Origin: Centrapalus pauciflorus
Lineage: Eukaryota; Streptophyta; Magnoliopsida; Asterales; Asteraceae
DNA length: 64,000 nt
Reading direction: 5' to 3'
Assembly: GCA_020465985.1 (NCBI GenBank)
Contig: JAANYP010002843.1
Span: 62,001 to 126,000 of the forward strand
Below are positions 10,944 to 23,083 of the stretch, one piece after another. Numbering within the stretch: position 1 is the stretch's first letter; the number at the start of each line of letters is the position of its first letter. Under the pieces are notes generated by a model, which saw only the letters and a program-made list of their open reading frames with translations, was not told the origin of the DNA and did no database searches. Made by a program: the position numbers and the translations under genes.

Positions 10944-13203
10944 CTAAGTACTAGGTCTATTCAAAACACTACCAGCATACAAACCCTTTTATATACAAAC
11001 CTTGACTGCCTTTTGGTACTTCCTGCCTTCAGATCTCCAACCTTCGTAGAAATAGATCGGTTGTTCATGAAGTTTTTGCAGGTCGTTCTATGACAGGTTT
11101 ACAAGATGTAACGGACCATATACTTTCAAAATTACTTTGTCCTCATGGTCCTTCAATACTACCTCAGCTGTTTCGTTGTCGACATACCACCACTTCATGT
11201 TCGCTAGAACGTCCTGTGGCATAGTCTTCAACGGAACCTTCTTTAAGCATCGTACTGGTTTGTAAACCATCTTGGCCCATGGTTTCCCAGCATGATGATC
11301 TATTACTGACTCGTCTTCTACTCTCTAACCCGATCTAGGCTTCAGTCTTTCAAACCTTCCTGATCTACCCTCCCTTCTGATAATTTTAGCCACAACTTCA
11401 GCGTAAGGGTCATCTCCTAGGTTGATTAGATTCATCCACGCCAGCTCTTTCACCTCGCACTTAGGCAGCGTATTAAAGACTTTCAAAGTTCGTCTCAGAT
11501 ACTATAGCCCAGCTCTTCTTTTTAGAACGAATAGCTGCAGTTCTCTATCATAGAAGCAGCTTAGAATTCCTCCTGAAAACTTTCCCGGACTTGGCAGTCT
11601 CATCTTCTTCTAAACTGCCAAGTCAATCTTCTTGTCCTCTTTCTTAAACCACAACCTCATCTTCTCTTCCTTCGATTGTTCCCTTTCAGCTGTATCAGAT
11701 TCTGATTCTTCAATAGATGCTGAGTTAAGGACATCTTAGTCTATCACATTCTGATTATTATTCACATATTGTTTAGTCACAGGCTGCTTTGGGATCAACA
11801 CTTCATCAACATCATCATCCTCATCTTCTACTACTGCATCATCTGATTTCCAGTCAGCAACTTCTTATGGGACGAACTCCCCTTCCTCAAGATCTTCCTG
11901 ATCAAAACCAAACTCATCTTCATCATCAAGATCCATTAGAGCCTCTATCATCTCTTGTTCAACATCTTTTGAGGCTTCTCCCATACTTGAAGAACTAGGC
12001 TCCCCCTGAACAGTTGTTTGCTGAGCGGTCTTTTGAGAAAGATCTGCTAGCTCACTTTCTTTATATGCATCTGGATCATCACCTTCTTCATCGTCTCTTC
12101 TAACTTTCCTCAACTCATCACCTTTGCAGCTGCTCTCCCCCTGAGCTTGGAGATCTTTCATTATCTGCTCATATAGGGACTGCATAGACAAAATTTGAGA
12201 GCGCTGAGTAGTTAACTCTTCTTGCTGAGCAGAAACATTTGTTTGAAGCTTAGTATTTTCTAACTCCAGTCTAGAATTGTGTTGTTGTAATTCCTTGACT
12301 GCTGTTGACAATTGGTAAATTTGGACTGTTTGGAAGTCCACTTTTCCCTTCAACTCTGTAAACCGCTGGTTTTCTGTGAATGGAGTCGAGGTGGATGGAA
12401 TGGAGGTGGATGGAATGGAGGTGGATGTAGGTGGAGCTGTGGTTGATGCGGATGGGGCAGCCGGTAACACAGATGGAGAAGCAGAAGTGGATGGAGCTCC
12501 TTGCATGAACTATGCCTCTTGGCTCTGTGCCTAGGGACGAGAGGAGCTTCTTCTTCTAATTCAAACTCGGACTCTTCGGCCTATTCATCACTAATTGTTG
12601 GCCTTGTCATTCTCCTTCTGCTAACAACTAACCTAGATCCATATCTGCCAATTGTGATATCCGGATCTTCAGCCTCTGTTCCATCAGAACTAGATTCAGA
12701 TGCAGACTCGGAAGCGGTCTTGACGTGACCCTCAGCCTCAGTTTGTTACCTGGCACCTTCTTCTTCCGCCTGGACCTCTTTATCTACAAACTCAGCATCA
12801 GATGGCTGATATTCATCAATCTCCTTAAAAATATCACATCGTCTGGAGGTTCCAAAGCGTCCTGAATCAGTTGTTCAACAATATCCTGCTCCACAGATGT
12901 TCCCTGTGCCCAAATTTTCTCCAGCGTTTGCTCCCTCTGGTCGTAATGTGGAGCAGAACTAGATGGCCCAGCAGCTTCAGTGGCTGGTTGTGGGAGGGGA
13001 GTGGTTCTAGCAACCGGAGTTCTACTTGCCGGTGCTCTTCTCCGTTACTACAACTGTTGCTGCTGCTGCTATTGTTGGGGTGGGGCTTCACCAATCCAAT
13101 CTTCTCCTTCCGGAGCAACAAAATCCGGATCTATAACTGCCCCAAACAACTGTGCTACTTGAGGCCTGACCTGCTCAGCCCTTCTAGTATGGGTCTGGCA
13201 GTC
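10944..13203 (-). pseudogene. B2 aORF, C-terminal two thirds
   Basis: Continuation of the aORF after the solo LTR. In order on the minus strand: a Q-rich stretch (about 13050-13080), an acidic region, an S/T/P-rich segment, a predicted coiled coil (about 12130-12370, with heptad-like QLSTAVKELQQHNSRLELEN), a very acidic DDEDEFGFDQEDLEEGEF (about 11880-11950), and a basic C-terminal domain with KPWAKMVYKPVRCLKK-like and MKWWYVDNET segments (about 11150-11280). Ends at a stop 10944-10946. Several stops, e.g. near 11862, make it a pseudogene. It is homologous along its length to 37105-40098. Function unknown. Confidence 0.75.
13199..13203. repeat. Target site duplication CAGTC, left copy
   Basis: CAGTC directly precedes the solo LTR and recurs at 13857-13861. 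Confidence 0.88.
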
Positions 13204-13856
13204 TGTCAGGATCAAAATCACTACCTAAGATTAACTGGTTTGAATCAATCAGAGTGTAAAACCAATAACCTTGTATTGAATCAAAGTCCAATTAAGAAGT
13301 TTGCGGAATAACACTTAATTTATTTAAGAAAAAACTTTTAGAACAAATAACACATAAATATAATCAAAAATCAAATCTTTTGTATTGCGAAACTCACTGA
13401 TTACAATCATCTCTAATCTGTTTGATTAGACAAAGAACACAGACTGTTCTTAGGGTTTTACAACCTTAGAGGCTTGAGATAACTTAATCAGAAAGTAATT
13501 ACAACTGAATCAAAACTTGTACGTTCAGGCTTACAATAGAAAAACCTATTCTATCTATATATAAAGCCTTCTGATTTGCTTCCTTGAAAAACTCTGATTT
13601 CTCTGGTATTAGATATGCTTGAATCTTCAAATATAAATCTCTTCCTGAATTTCAACACTTTCTGTTTATTAAACTGTTGAGCAGCTTGAAGTCTATCTGT
13701 TGAGCAGCTTGAACTTGAGCACTGGCAGCTTGAGCTTTTGAACTAGCAGCTCGAACTTACTCAACTAATAGCTTGAACTTTGTAATTACACAGAAATCTA
13801 CTAACAGCTTGAGAAATCTAACTAATAGCTTGACATACTTAGAATATTTCCCAACA
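13204..13856 (-). mobile_element. Solo LTR of a third copia-like family (C)
   Basis: 653 bp. Minus strand reads TGTTGGGAAATATTC... to ...TTTTGATCCTGACA, i.e. TG...CA ends with a short TGT/ACA inversion, bounded by perfect 5 bp CAGTC duplications. No PBS, PPT or coding sequence, so it is a solo LTR left by LTR-LTR recombination. Removing it with one CAGTC restores the aORF frame across codons ADC-QT, as in B1 (ADC-KT). Orientation is inferred from the TGTTGGGAAATA start. Confidence 0.88.
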
Positions 13857-13861
13857 CAGTC
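13857..13861. repeat. Target site duplication CAGTC, right copy
   Basis: Second copy of the pentamer bordering the solo LTR. Confidence 0.88.
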
Positions 13862-14560
13862 AGCAAAGATGCGCTTATCAATCAAAGCCACGGCACTTTG
13901 GTCGGGAAGTGGTGGCAGATTCGGCCAAAAATGGCGGATTATCATCATTGCAAATCTGGGATACATCAAGAATCATTCCCTTGCCGGAGCTGTGATCTGG
14001 CGCACAAATTCCCCGAAAAACATCTCTGAAAAGCTGAACCTCTTGTTGTATAGCAAGGCAATCATAGCAGATTGTAGCTTTGACACCATAGTGTCGAACC
14101 CTGCCTTATTCGGCACGAAACACACCATGATAACATGAACCAGGTACCACCATTGTCCAATCAGTCCACTTATGACGTAAGAAGCTTTCATTATATCTTG
14201 CGCATATCCCATTCTCAAAAAGGCCGCTTGCCTTATAGGTAAAGGAAAATCTATTGGTCCTGCTTCTTGGTCCTCAATGCTCAATTGTAGAATCTGCCTA
14301 AACATATTAGTCGAAAACGCAATTGGTTGACCGCCTACTCTTGTTCACAGCACAGTAGGGGTGACCGAGCAGTCTACCTGAAGATTCTCCCAAAATTGTC
14401 TCACATACGTCAAAGTTATTTAAAGATTATGTGTGAGTGCATAACAAACTCGGGACTGCGTCAGGAATTCGATCATCTGACGATAGGGCTGGGCCTCTGG
14501 CAATTGGAGATCCACGGCCATGACCATATTGTGCTTATTATAAAAAGCACGATTACCCAT
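13857..14560 (-). pseudogene. B2 aORF, N-terminal part
   Basis: Starts ATGGGTAATCGTGC at 14560, matching the start of the B1 aORF at 37105 (ATGGGTGAGCGTGC). It encodes a globular-looking block including PEAQPYRQMIEFLTQSR, FPLPIRQAAFLRMGYAQD, LIGQWWYLVHVIMV and FSFSEMFFGEFVRQITAP, then PPLPDQSAVALIDKRIFADC before the solo LTR. A stop after ALTHNL breaks it near 14440. A CAG acceptor-like site lies two bases before the ATG. No known domain recognised. Confidence 0.7.
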
Positions 14561-15201
14561 ATCTGCACACAAAATCATCAAACAAAATTAGAAATTAAAA
14601 TAAAATGGAATTTGTTATATTTGAATTTGCATAACTTCGAAGTTGCATAAGTTCGAAGTCCAACACATTCGAACTTAGACAAATTCGAGATTATTTAAAG
14701 GGATTCGAACTTAAGTAAATTCGAGGCATCCATTCGACCTTGACTGACTTCGAACTTATAGATATTTCAACAAGTTCGAACTTTCTGACAAGTTCGAACC
14801 TGAAAAACAAATTCGAAGTCGGTCACTTTCAACATAAAAACCATGATTTTAACAACATTTGACTTAATCAATCATGTAACTTAGTCCTATTAGGTTCTAA
14901 TCTAAGTAATGTAACATTTATTTGAAGTTTTATCTTTTAAAACTTGTGATTTTAACTCACCTAATTTCGAATAACATAACTATCAAATATGGTCGATTTT
15001 TGCCACAATAATGTCCTAAACTACACTTACTTAGTATTATGATGATCAATATACCCAAGTATATGTGTATGTTCGAGAAATAGTGGAAAATCTTCGATGA
15101 TTAGGACGGAAATCCAAAGTTCGGTAAGTTCGAGATCGACGTTCAAAAGTTCGGGAACACAAATTCGAGGGTAGATGTCTTATAATGAGGCACTATTGAC
15201 C

Positions 15202-15209
15202 TATTTATA
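15202..15209 (-). promoter_or_regulatory. TATA box candidate upstream of the B2 aORF
   Basis: TATAAATA on the minus strand in the context GATATAAATAGGTCAA, conserved with 35312-35319 in B1 (GGTATAAATAGGTCAA). Confidence 0.45.
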
Positions 15210-15463
15210 TCAACTACCTTCGAACTTAGCTTAAGTTCGAACTTCTAGCAAGTTCGAAGGTAACATTGAATTTGTCTGGATTTCGAACTTATCTGAAAAT
15301 TTTGAAAATTATTGAATAAAATCCAACTTTTTCAAGTAACAAAATTTTACAAACTTTGCAAAATCATTCACACTAAGCAACAGACTTTCACGCAATAGTT
15401 GTTTTTATCAACCAAAAATGCATCCTAGTAACTTTGACCTTTGTCCAACTTAGAGTAAAATAA

Positions 15464-15510
15464 AATAAAATGAACTAAAATAAAATAAAATAAAATAAAG
15501 TAAAATAAAA
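15464..15510. repeat. Simple repeat (TAAAA)n
   Basis: Imperfect TAAAATAAAA pentamer run with a few substitutions (GAACTAAAA, AAAGTAAAA). Confidence 0.7.
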
Positions 15511-15892
15511 TTAAAACTACTCAAACTTACTTTAAAAAATTACAACTTATACTAACAGAATATTTTTACGAGAAAGTCAAAGAAGGTTCAATCAGATAGC
15601 AATGTCAAACGCACTTTCAGTATTTCACTTTCACACTTAGGAACTTTTTTTATTCCTTTGGTTGTTTGTCGTGATAGACATTCCAAGTTGATTGTTGGTA
15701 TGATTTTCCCTTTAAACATTTAACACTTTTGAAATTCCCTTGGCCTTTTTATTTATCAAGAAACTACCTTACTTGTCCCATACTTAGATATACTTCTATG
15801 ATCAAGGTAGACACACGATGAATATAACTTTTCGATATTGCAAATTTTTCTTTAAAAGGCAAACGTTAAACACAGTTATGTATTTACATACA

Positions 15893-16043
15893 ACAGAGTG
15901 TCTTAGTTTGTCGTAGAGTTCCTTTTAAGTTAACAAGACAGCGGTGACAGGTCTATACTTACGTACAACAAAGCGACTTATCTTGCTAACTTGAGTCAAA
16001 ACAGAGGTGACAGGTCTGTACTTACATACAACAAAGCGACTTG
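15893..16043 (-). repeat. Three direct ~70 bp repeats in the B2 spacer
   Basis: On the minus strand the words AAGTCGCTTTGTTGTA and GTAAGTACAGACCTGTCACC recur, with a third, diverged copy ending at 15893. The same triplet is present in B1 at 34492-34670, so it is an ancestral family feature. Confidence 0.6.
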
Positions 16044-16614
16044 TTTGACTCCCTCTTCTTTTCAAAAATTTTTCTTTTCTTTGCTTTAAGATGTATTTTA
16101 ATGTTGCTATACATCCACCAGAAAATTTGCATACCTCATTTAGAATCATTGTACGTATGTCTCTAACATAGAAATTAAGACCATTTGGTCATACATCTAA
16201 GTTAGTTACACATATGACTTTTTCTTGATTATTTTATTAGCGGTTAGGATTTCCTTTGTGTTTTATGTCTACCAACACATCAAAACAAGAAGTGGTACAT
16301 CACTTAGAATTTATTGTGCATTATATGTGAAAGCTTAACACTTAGAGTTTGTTTAGACTGTGCCAATTTTCGTCACTTTGAACCTACGATTCTAAGACTT
16401 AACTCATTTTTCGATATTCTCTTTTTTTGAAATTTTTACGATTTTCTCTCTTTTTTCTTTTGTTTTTCATTTTTAAAATAAGCGAATAAACTATCCTACT
16501 AAGTTACTATAAAAGCAAAGAAAATTTTCTAAGCTACTAACTTTCAAAAACAGGAAAGAAAACCTACTAAACCACTAACTTACTATAAAAGAAAAAAAAT
16601 CTACTAAGGTCAAG

Positions 16615-17327
16615 TTACTCTGGATTTCGCATACGATTTAGTTGAACTAACAACTCAAAAGCGTGACTTATCAAAAGCTTTAGTGAATAAAGCTGCATTA
16701 TTATCTTCCGTTGTCACTTTTACCAGTTTTATTAAATTCTTTTCAGCACAATCACGTATAAAATGATGTCTTATGTCTATGTGCTTTGTTTTACTGTGTT
16801 TAATTGGATTATTAGTTATAGCAATTGTAGACTAATTATCTATCCTAATGGGAGTATGAGTATAAGTCAAACCGTAATCCCCCAATTGTTGTTGTATCCA
16901 CAAAACCTGTGAACAGAAACTACCAGCAGCTACAATTTCGGCCTCGCACGTTGACACGACTACCGAAGTCTGTTTCTTGCATTGCCAGGATACGAGTCTC
17001 CCTCCAAGGAACTGACAACCTCCAGTTGTTGATTTCCGGTTCAAGCTGCATCCACCATAATCAGAATCTGTGTATGCCTCCAATTCTAGATCTCCATCAT
17101 CATGATACCAAAGTCCCAGCTTCGGTTTCGACTTCAGATATCATAGAATCCGCTTCACGGCTTTCATACGCATGTCTTTCGGATTAGCTTGGAACCTAGC
17201 ACAAATACGCACAACAAACATAATGTCAGGTCTAGAAGCAGTTAAACACATGAGTGACCCGATCATGGCCCGATATAGAGTCGGATACACATCAGTGTCA
17301 ATTTCTGTACCCTGTCCGAGATTTTGA
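16615..17327 (-). pseudogene. pol: B2 pol, RNase H end (downstream half of the gene split by B1)
   Basis: On the minus strand it encodes YRAMIGSLMYLTASRPDI-like, LRYLKSKPKL, AYTDSDYGGCSLNRKSTTGG, STCEAEI and RIDN: the RNase H acidic residues Asp, Glu and Asp are visible. A stop follows RIDN at about 16830, and the last codons (NPE, stop 16615-16617) match the end of B1 pol. The upstream half lies at 40721-41660. B1 insertion at TTTGA (17323-17327) splits it. Confidence 0.9.
17323..17327. repeat. Target site duplication TTTGA, left copy (B1 insertion)
   Basis: TTTGA precedes the first LTR and recurs at 40721-40725 after the 3' LTR. It is also carried before the LTR of each array unit (e.g. 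19624-19628). Confidence 0.93.
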
Positions 17328-17908
17328 TGTTAGTGCATCCTGTGTAATGATAGCAGTCTAAGTATAGATGATATTTTGTAATAGTCAAATTGTTCGTAAT
17401 TGCATACTAATACATGTTTGATATATGTTTTGTTATATGTTTGATATTGATTGTATATATGTTTGAACTTGGTTGTAATTAATGTTTTACAATAAGTTCA
17501 AACATAAGTTCAAAGGTAAGTTCAAACAAAAGTTCTAGAACAAGTTCAAAGACAATTCTAGAATAAGTTCAAAGGCCTAGATTCGAACTTAGGGTGGACA
17601 AGTTCGTGGGCTTGGGCCTTCTCGAACTTGTCCAAGGCAAGTTCGAATCCGAGGCCTATAATTAAGGTTTAATCAGTTTTGATTAATAACTTTTGAAGAA
17701 TTATGCATAAGGGCGATTACGAACTTACAGAGACGTTTAGGTGTGTTCTTGGAGAGAATCACGTGTAGGGGCGTTCGAGTTTACGTCGATCATCGTGTGT
17801 GTCTTCGTGTTTCGTGTGCGTGATCATTCCATCAAACCGCTAACGAGGATTCCGCACTAATTGGACGGCGTCGCATCAAGATAAGTTCCGTAGGTAGGTG
17901 ACCTTACA
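17328..17908 (+). repeat. Family B LTR, array unit 1
   Basis: 581 bp, TGTTAGTGCATCC to GACCTTACA. Contains the AAGTTCAAA repeats, one TTCTAGAA motif, TTCGAACTT words and a TATAATTA candidate. Confidence 0.95.
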
Positions 17909-17910
17909 AG

Positions 17911-17923
17911 TGGTATCAAAGCC
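17911..17923 (+). promoter_or_regulatory. Primer binding site, array unit 1
   Basis: TGGTATCAAAGCC, two bases after the LTR end, complementary to the initiator Met tRNA 3' end with one mismatch to the usual TGGTATCAGAGCC. Confidence 0.85.
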
Positions 17924-18495
17924 ATAAGGGTGTTCATCGTGTTTTTCGTGTTCATATTCAACATTCTTGGTTTCTCGTCGTTTTGGACGGAAAAATCACT
18001 TTTTTAATCAGTTTTTCGAGTTATACAAGCAAGGTAACGGAGAAAAGTTCACATTAGTTCATTATTTTAGTCGAAATCATAGTTTTTAATCCTAAAAACT
18101 TTGGTTTAAACTGAAAACTTAAAAAAATCGAACTTTTGGCCGTTTTTCGAACTTGCGGCGCTCGAACATAGGGGGTATAAGGGTTTATTCGAATTTATGA
18201 GAAAATTTGAACTTGTCAGAAAATACGCTCCTCTCGAACTTGATCTAGGGTTTCATTCGAATTTGGCTGAGATTCGAACTTGCTAGCATTCGAATTTGTT
18301 AGATCTCGAATTTGTCAGAAATCTCGAACTTGTCAGACCTTCGAATTTGTGGATTTCGAACTTAATCAATTTTGAATTTAATTTCAAACGAATTTAATCT
18401 TAAACTAATTCGAACTTACCTAAGTTCGAAAGGGTTTATTTTAAATTAATTTTAATTAAATTAACCTAAGTTCGAATACAAAAAGTTTAGAAAGG

Positions 18496-19406
18496 ATGAC
18501 CAGTTTGAAAAAGTTTATCGAAATGGACCACGAGGTAGGCAAAGCAAACTCTCCGCCAAAACTGATGAGGTTGGAAGACTACTACTGGTGGAAGGATAGG
18601 TTTGCTGATTTTTCATGTTTCAGCGACATGCGAATGTGGATCTGTATCGATAAAGGATACATTCACCTACTTAAGAGTTTGAGGGCCGTCAGAGAGTCTT
18701 GACATATCAGATTATGAAGGATGATGACAAGAAACTGTCTGAGGCCGAGAACAGAGCATTTTCAATCATTCGTATGGCACTACCTCAGGAGATTCTACAC
18801 ACCTTACGGAATCACCGTACCTCTAAAGAGCTATGGGATGCTCTCGAGAAGAGGTGTGAGGGAAACCCGAGGGTTCGTAAAGGTAGGACAGAGATGCTAA
18901 AACAGTAGTTTGCAATTTTCAAAGCATTGAAAACCGAAAACCTGGATGAGACAATTACAAGATTCTACCATTTACTGACAGAGCTGGATAATCACGATGT
19001 CGAGTATCGTGAAATTGAGAAGATAGAGAAACTTCTTGATGCTTTACCTGCGAAGTGGGAAATGTACACAGCGCTTATAAAGCATGATGAAGAAAAATTT
19101 GAAACTCTTACTCTTGAAGGAGTTATTGGTACGCTGAGGGCTTACAACTTTCAGATACTTAAGAAGGAGAGGGAATATGATCAAGTCCAAGATCCAGAGA
19201 TGTATTTTGGAATGTCGAAACCTTCTATCGCAAGTGAACTGAAAACAGCTACATCCTTTTTCTCGGGTGAAGCGTCTATCCCAGTGGAAGTAGAAGAAAC
19301 AAACAGTCGGGCATTCTTAGGGTATTCTAAACCGACAGATAAACAGACTCACTCAGCATCTACTTCTCAACGGTACACAAAGATGCCTATGAGTGCACAA
19401 TCATGA
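18496..19406 (+). pseudogene. gag: Truncated gag, array unit 1
   Basis: N-terminal and capsid-like (UBN2-type) part of copia Gag: MTSLKKFIEMDHEVGKANSP, YYWWKDRF, then SKELWDALEKRCEG, ITRFYHLLTELDNHD, IEKIEKLLDALPAKWEM and LEGVIGTLRAYNFQIL. A 1 bp deletion near 18675 shifts the frame compared with the other units, and CAG is TAG at 18906-18908. The reading frame ends at a TGA (19404-19406) created by the array junction, so no zinc knuckle is present. Confidence 0.9.
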
Positions 19407-19628
19407 TACCAAAGTCCCAGCTTCGGTTTCGACTTAAGATATCATAGAATCCGCTTCACGGCTTTCATACGCATGTCTTTCGGATTAGCTTGGAACCTAG
19501 CACAAATACGCACAACAAACATAATGTCAGGTCTAGAAGCAGTTAAACACATGAGTGACCCGATCATGGCCCGATATAGAGTCGGATCCACATCAGTGTC
19601 AATTTCTGTACCCTGTCCGAGATTTTGA

Positions 19629-20209
19629 TGTTAGTGCATCCTGTGTAATGATAGCAGTCTAAGTATAGATGATATTTTGTAATAGTCAAATTGTTCGTAA
19701 TTGCATATTAATACATGTTTGATATATGTTTGTTATATGTTTGATATTGATTGTATATATGTTTGAACTTGGTTGTAATTAATGTTTTACAATAAGTTCA
19801 AACATAAGTTCAAAGGTAAGTTCAAACATAAGTTCTAGAACAAGTTCAAAGACAATTTCTAGAATAAGTTCAAAGGCCTAAATTCGAACTTAGGGTGGAC
19901 AAGTTCGTGGGCTTGGGCCTTCTCGAACTTGTCCAAGGCAAGTTCGAATACGAGGCCTATAATTAAGGTTTAATCAGTTTTGATTAATAACTTTTGAAGA
20001 ATTATGCATAAGGGCGATTACGAACTTACAGAGACGTTTAGGTGTGTTCTTGGAGAGAGTCACGTGTAGGGGCGTTCAAGTTTACGTCGATCATCGTGTG
20101 TGTCTTCGTGTTTCGTTTGCGTGATCATTCCATCAAACCGCTAACGAGGATTCCGCACTAATTGGACGGCGTCGCATCAAGATAAGTTCCGTAGGTAGGT
20201 GACCATACA
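19629..20209 (+). repeat. Family B LTR, array unit 2
   Basis: 581 bp. Ends GACCATACA (one change from GACCTTACA) and is followed by GTGGTATCAAAGC, the PBS. Confidence 0.95.
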
Positions 20210-20781
20210 AGTGGTATCAAAGCTATAAGGGTGTTCATCGTGTTTTTCGTGTTCATATTCAACATTCTTGGTTTCTTGTCGTTTTGGACGGAAAAATCAC
20301 TTTTTTAATCAGTTTTTCGAGTTATACAAGCAAGGTAACGGAGAAAAGTTCACATTAGTTCATTGTTTTAGTCGAAATCATAGTTTTTAATCCTAAAAAC
20401 TTTGGTTTAAACTGAAAACTTAAAAAAATCAAACTTTTGGCCGTTTCTCGAACTTGCGGCGCTCGAACATAGGGGGTATAAGGGTTTATTCGAATTTATC
20501 AGAAAATTTGAACTTGTCAGAAAATACGCTCCTCTCGAACTTGATCTAGGGTTTCATTCGAATTTGGCTGAGATTCGAACTTGCTAGCATTCGAATTTGT
20601 CAGATCTTGAATTTGTCAGAAATCTCGAACTTGTCAGACCTTCGAATTTGTGGATTTCGAACTTAATCAATTTTGAATTTAATTTCAAACGAATTTAATC
20701 TTAAACTAATTCGAACTTACCTAAGTTCGAAAGGGTTTATTTTACATTAACCTAAGTTCGAATACAAAAAGTTTAGAAAGG

Positions 20782-21693
20782 ATGACCAGTTTGAAAAAGT
20801 TTATCGAAATGGACCACGAGGTAGGCAAAGCAAACTCTCCGCCAAAACTGATGAGGTTGGAAGACTACTACTGGTGGAAGGATAGGTTTGCTGATTTTTC
20901 ATGTTTCAGCGACATGCGAATGTGGATCTGTATCGATGAGGGATACATTCCACCTACTTAAGAGTTTGAGGGCCGTCAGAGAGTCTTGACATATCAGATT
21001 ATGAAGGATGATGACAAGAAACTGTCTGAGGCCTAGAACAGAGCATTTTCAATCATTCGTATGGCACTACCTCAGGAGATTCTACACACCTTACGGAATC
21101 ACCGTACCTCTAAAGAGCTATGGGATGCTCTCGAGAAGAGGTGTGAGGGAAACCCGAGGGTTCGTAAAGGTAGGACAGAGATGCTAAAACAACAGTTTGC
21201 AATTTTCAAAGCATTGAAAACCGAAGAGCTGGATGAGACAATTACAAGATTCTACCATTTACTGACAGAGCTGGATAATCACGATGTCGAGTATCGTGAA
21301 ATTGAGAAGATAGAGAAACTTCTTGATGCTTTACCTGCGAAGTGGGAAATGTACACAGCGCTTATAAAGCATGATGAAGAAAAATTCGAAACTCTTACTC
21401 TTGAAGGAGTTATTGGTACGCTGAGGGCTTACAACTTTCAGATACTTAAGAAGGAGAGGGAATATGATCAAGTCCAAGATCCAGAGATGTATTTTGGAAA
21501 GTCGAAACCTTCTATCGCAAGTGAACTGAAAACAGCTACATCCTTTTTCTCGGGTGAAGCGTCTATCCCAGTGGAAGTAGAAGAAACAAACAGTCGGGCA
21601 TTCTTAGGGTATTCTAAACCGGAAGATAAACAGACTCACTCAGCATCTACTCCTCAACGGTACACAAAGATGCCTATGAGTGCACAATCATGA
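20782..21693 (+). pseudogene. gag: Truncated gag, array unit 2
   Basis: Same region as unit 1. Stop TAA after IPPT (20959-20961) and a TAG at 21034-21036 (GAG to TAG). The stretch from the ATG at 21061 is open for 210 codons to the junction-derived TGA at 21691. Confidence 0.9.
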
Positions 21694-21915
21694 TACCAAA
21701 GTCCCAGCTTCGGTTTCGACTTCAGATATCATAGAATCCGCTTCACGGCTTTCATACGCATGTCTTTCGGATTAGCTTGGAACCTAGCACAAATACGCAC
21801 AACAAACATAATGTCAGGTCTAGAAGCAGTTAAACACATGAGTGACCCGATCATGGCCCGATATAGGGTCGGATCCACATCAGTGTAAATTTCTGTACCC
21901 TGTCCGAGATTTTGA

Positions 21916-22496
21916 TGTTAGTGCATCCTGTGTAATGATAGCAGTCTATGTATAGATGATATTTTGTAATAGTCAAATTGTTTGTAATTGCATATTAATA
22001 CATGTTTGATATATGTTTGTTATATGTTTGATATTGATTGTATATATGTTTGAACTTGGTTGTAATTAATGTTTTACAATAAGTTCAAACATAAGTTCAA
22101 AGGTAAGTTCAAACATAAGTTCTAGAACAAGTTCAAAGACAATTTCTAGAATAAGTTCAAAGGCCTAAATTCGAACTTAGGGTGGACAAGTTCGTGGGCT
22201 TGGGCCTTCTCGAACTTGTCCAAGGCAAGTTCGAATCCGAGGCCTATAATTAGGGTTTAATCAGTTTTGATTAATAACTTTTGAAGAATTATGCATAAGG
22301 GCGATTACGAACTTACAGAGACGTTTAGGTGTGTTCTTGGAGAGAATCACGTGTAGGGGCGTTCGAGTTTACGTCGATCATCGTGTGTGTCTTCGTGTTT
22401 CGTGTGCGTGATCATTCCATCAAACCGCTAACGAGGATTCCGCACTAATTGGACAGCGTCGCATCAAGATAAGTTCCGTTGGTAGGTGACCTTACA
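21916..22496 (+). repeat. Family B LTR, array unit 3
   Basis: 581 bp with the same ends, followed by the PBS TGGTATCAAAGCC at 22499-22511. Confidence 0.95.
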
Positions 22497-23083
22497 AGTG
22501 GTATCAAAGCCATAAGGGTGTTCATCGTGTTTTTCGTGTTCATATTCAACATTCTTGGTTTCTTGTCGTTTTGGAAGGAAAAATCACTTTTTTAATCAGT
22601 TTTTCGAGTTATACAAGCAAGGTAACGGAGAAAAGTTCACATTAGTTCATTATTTTAGTCGAAATCATAGTTTTTAATCCTAAAAACTTTCGTTTAAACT
22701 GAAAACTTATAAAAATCGAACTTTTGGCCGTTTCTCGAACTTGCGGCGCTCGAACATAGGGGGTATTAGGGTTTATTCGAATTTATCAGGAAATTTGAAC
22801 TTGTCAGAAAATACGCTCCTCTCGAACTTGATCTAGGGTTTCATTCGAATTTGGCTGAGATTCGAACTTGCTAGCATTCGAATTTGTCAGATCTCGAATT
22901 TGTCAGAAATCTCGAACTTGTCAGACCTTCGACTTTGTGGATTTCGAACTTAATCAATTTTGAATTTAATTTCAAACGAATTTAATCTTAAACTAATTCG
23001 AACTTACCTAAGTTCGAAAGGGTTTATTTTAAATTAATTTTAATTAAATTAACCTAAGTTCGAATACAAAAAGTTTAGAAAGG

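Larger units (their letters stand above)
14561..16614 (-). other. B2 spacer between pol and aORF
   Basis: About 2 kb without coding sequence, homologous to 33932-35951 in B1. On the minus strand: A/G-rich stretch, a block of three ~70 bp direct repeats (15893-16043), AT-rich sequence, TTCGAA-rich sequence, a TATA motif (15202-15209) and an acceptor-like GTGTGCAG before the aORF. Confidence 0.7.

Noticed and set aside
12871..13311. 146-codon plus-strand frame with Ser/Cys/Leu runs
   Set aside because: Antisense of the Q-rich part of the B2 aORF, running into the solo LTR.
17770..17930. tRNA-like sequence at TGGTATCAAAGCC sites
   Set aside because: These are primer binding sites complementary to the tRNA 3' end; there is no cloverleaf.
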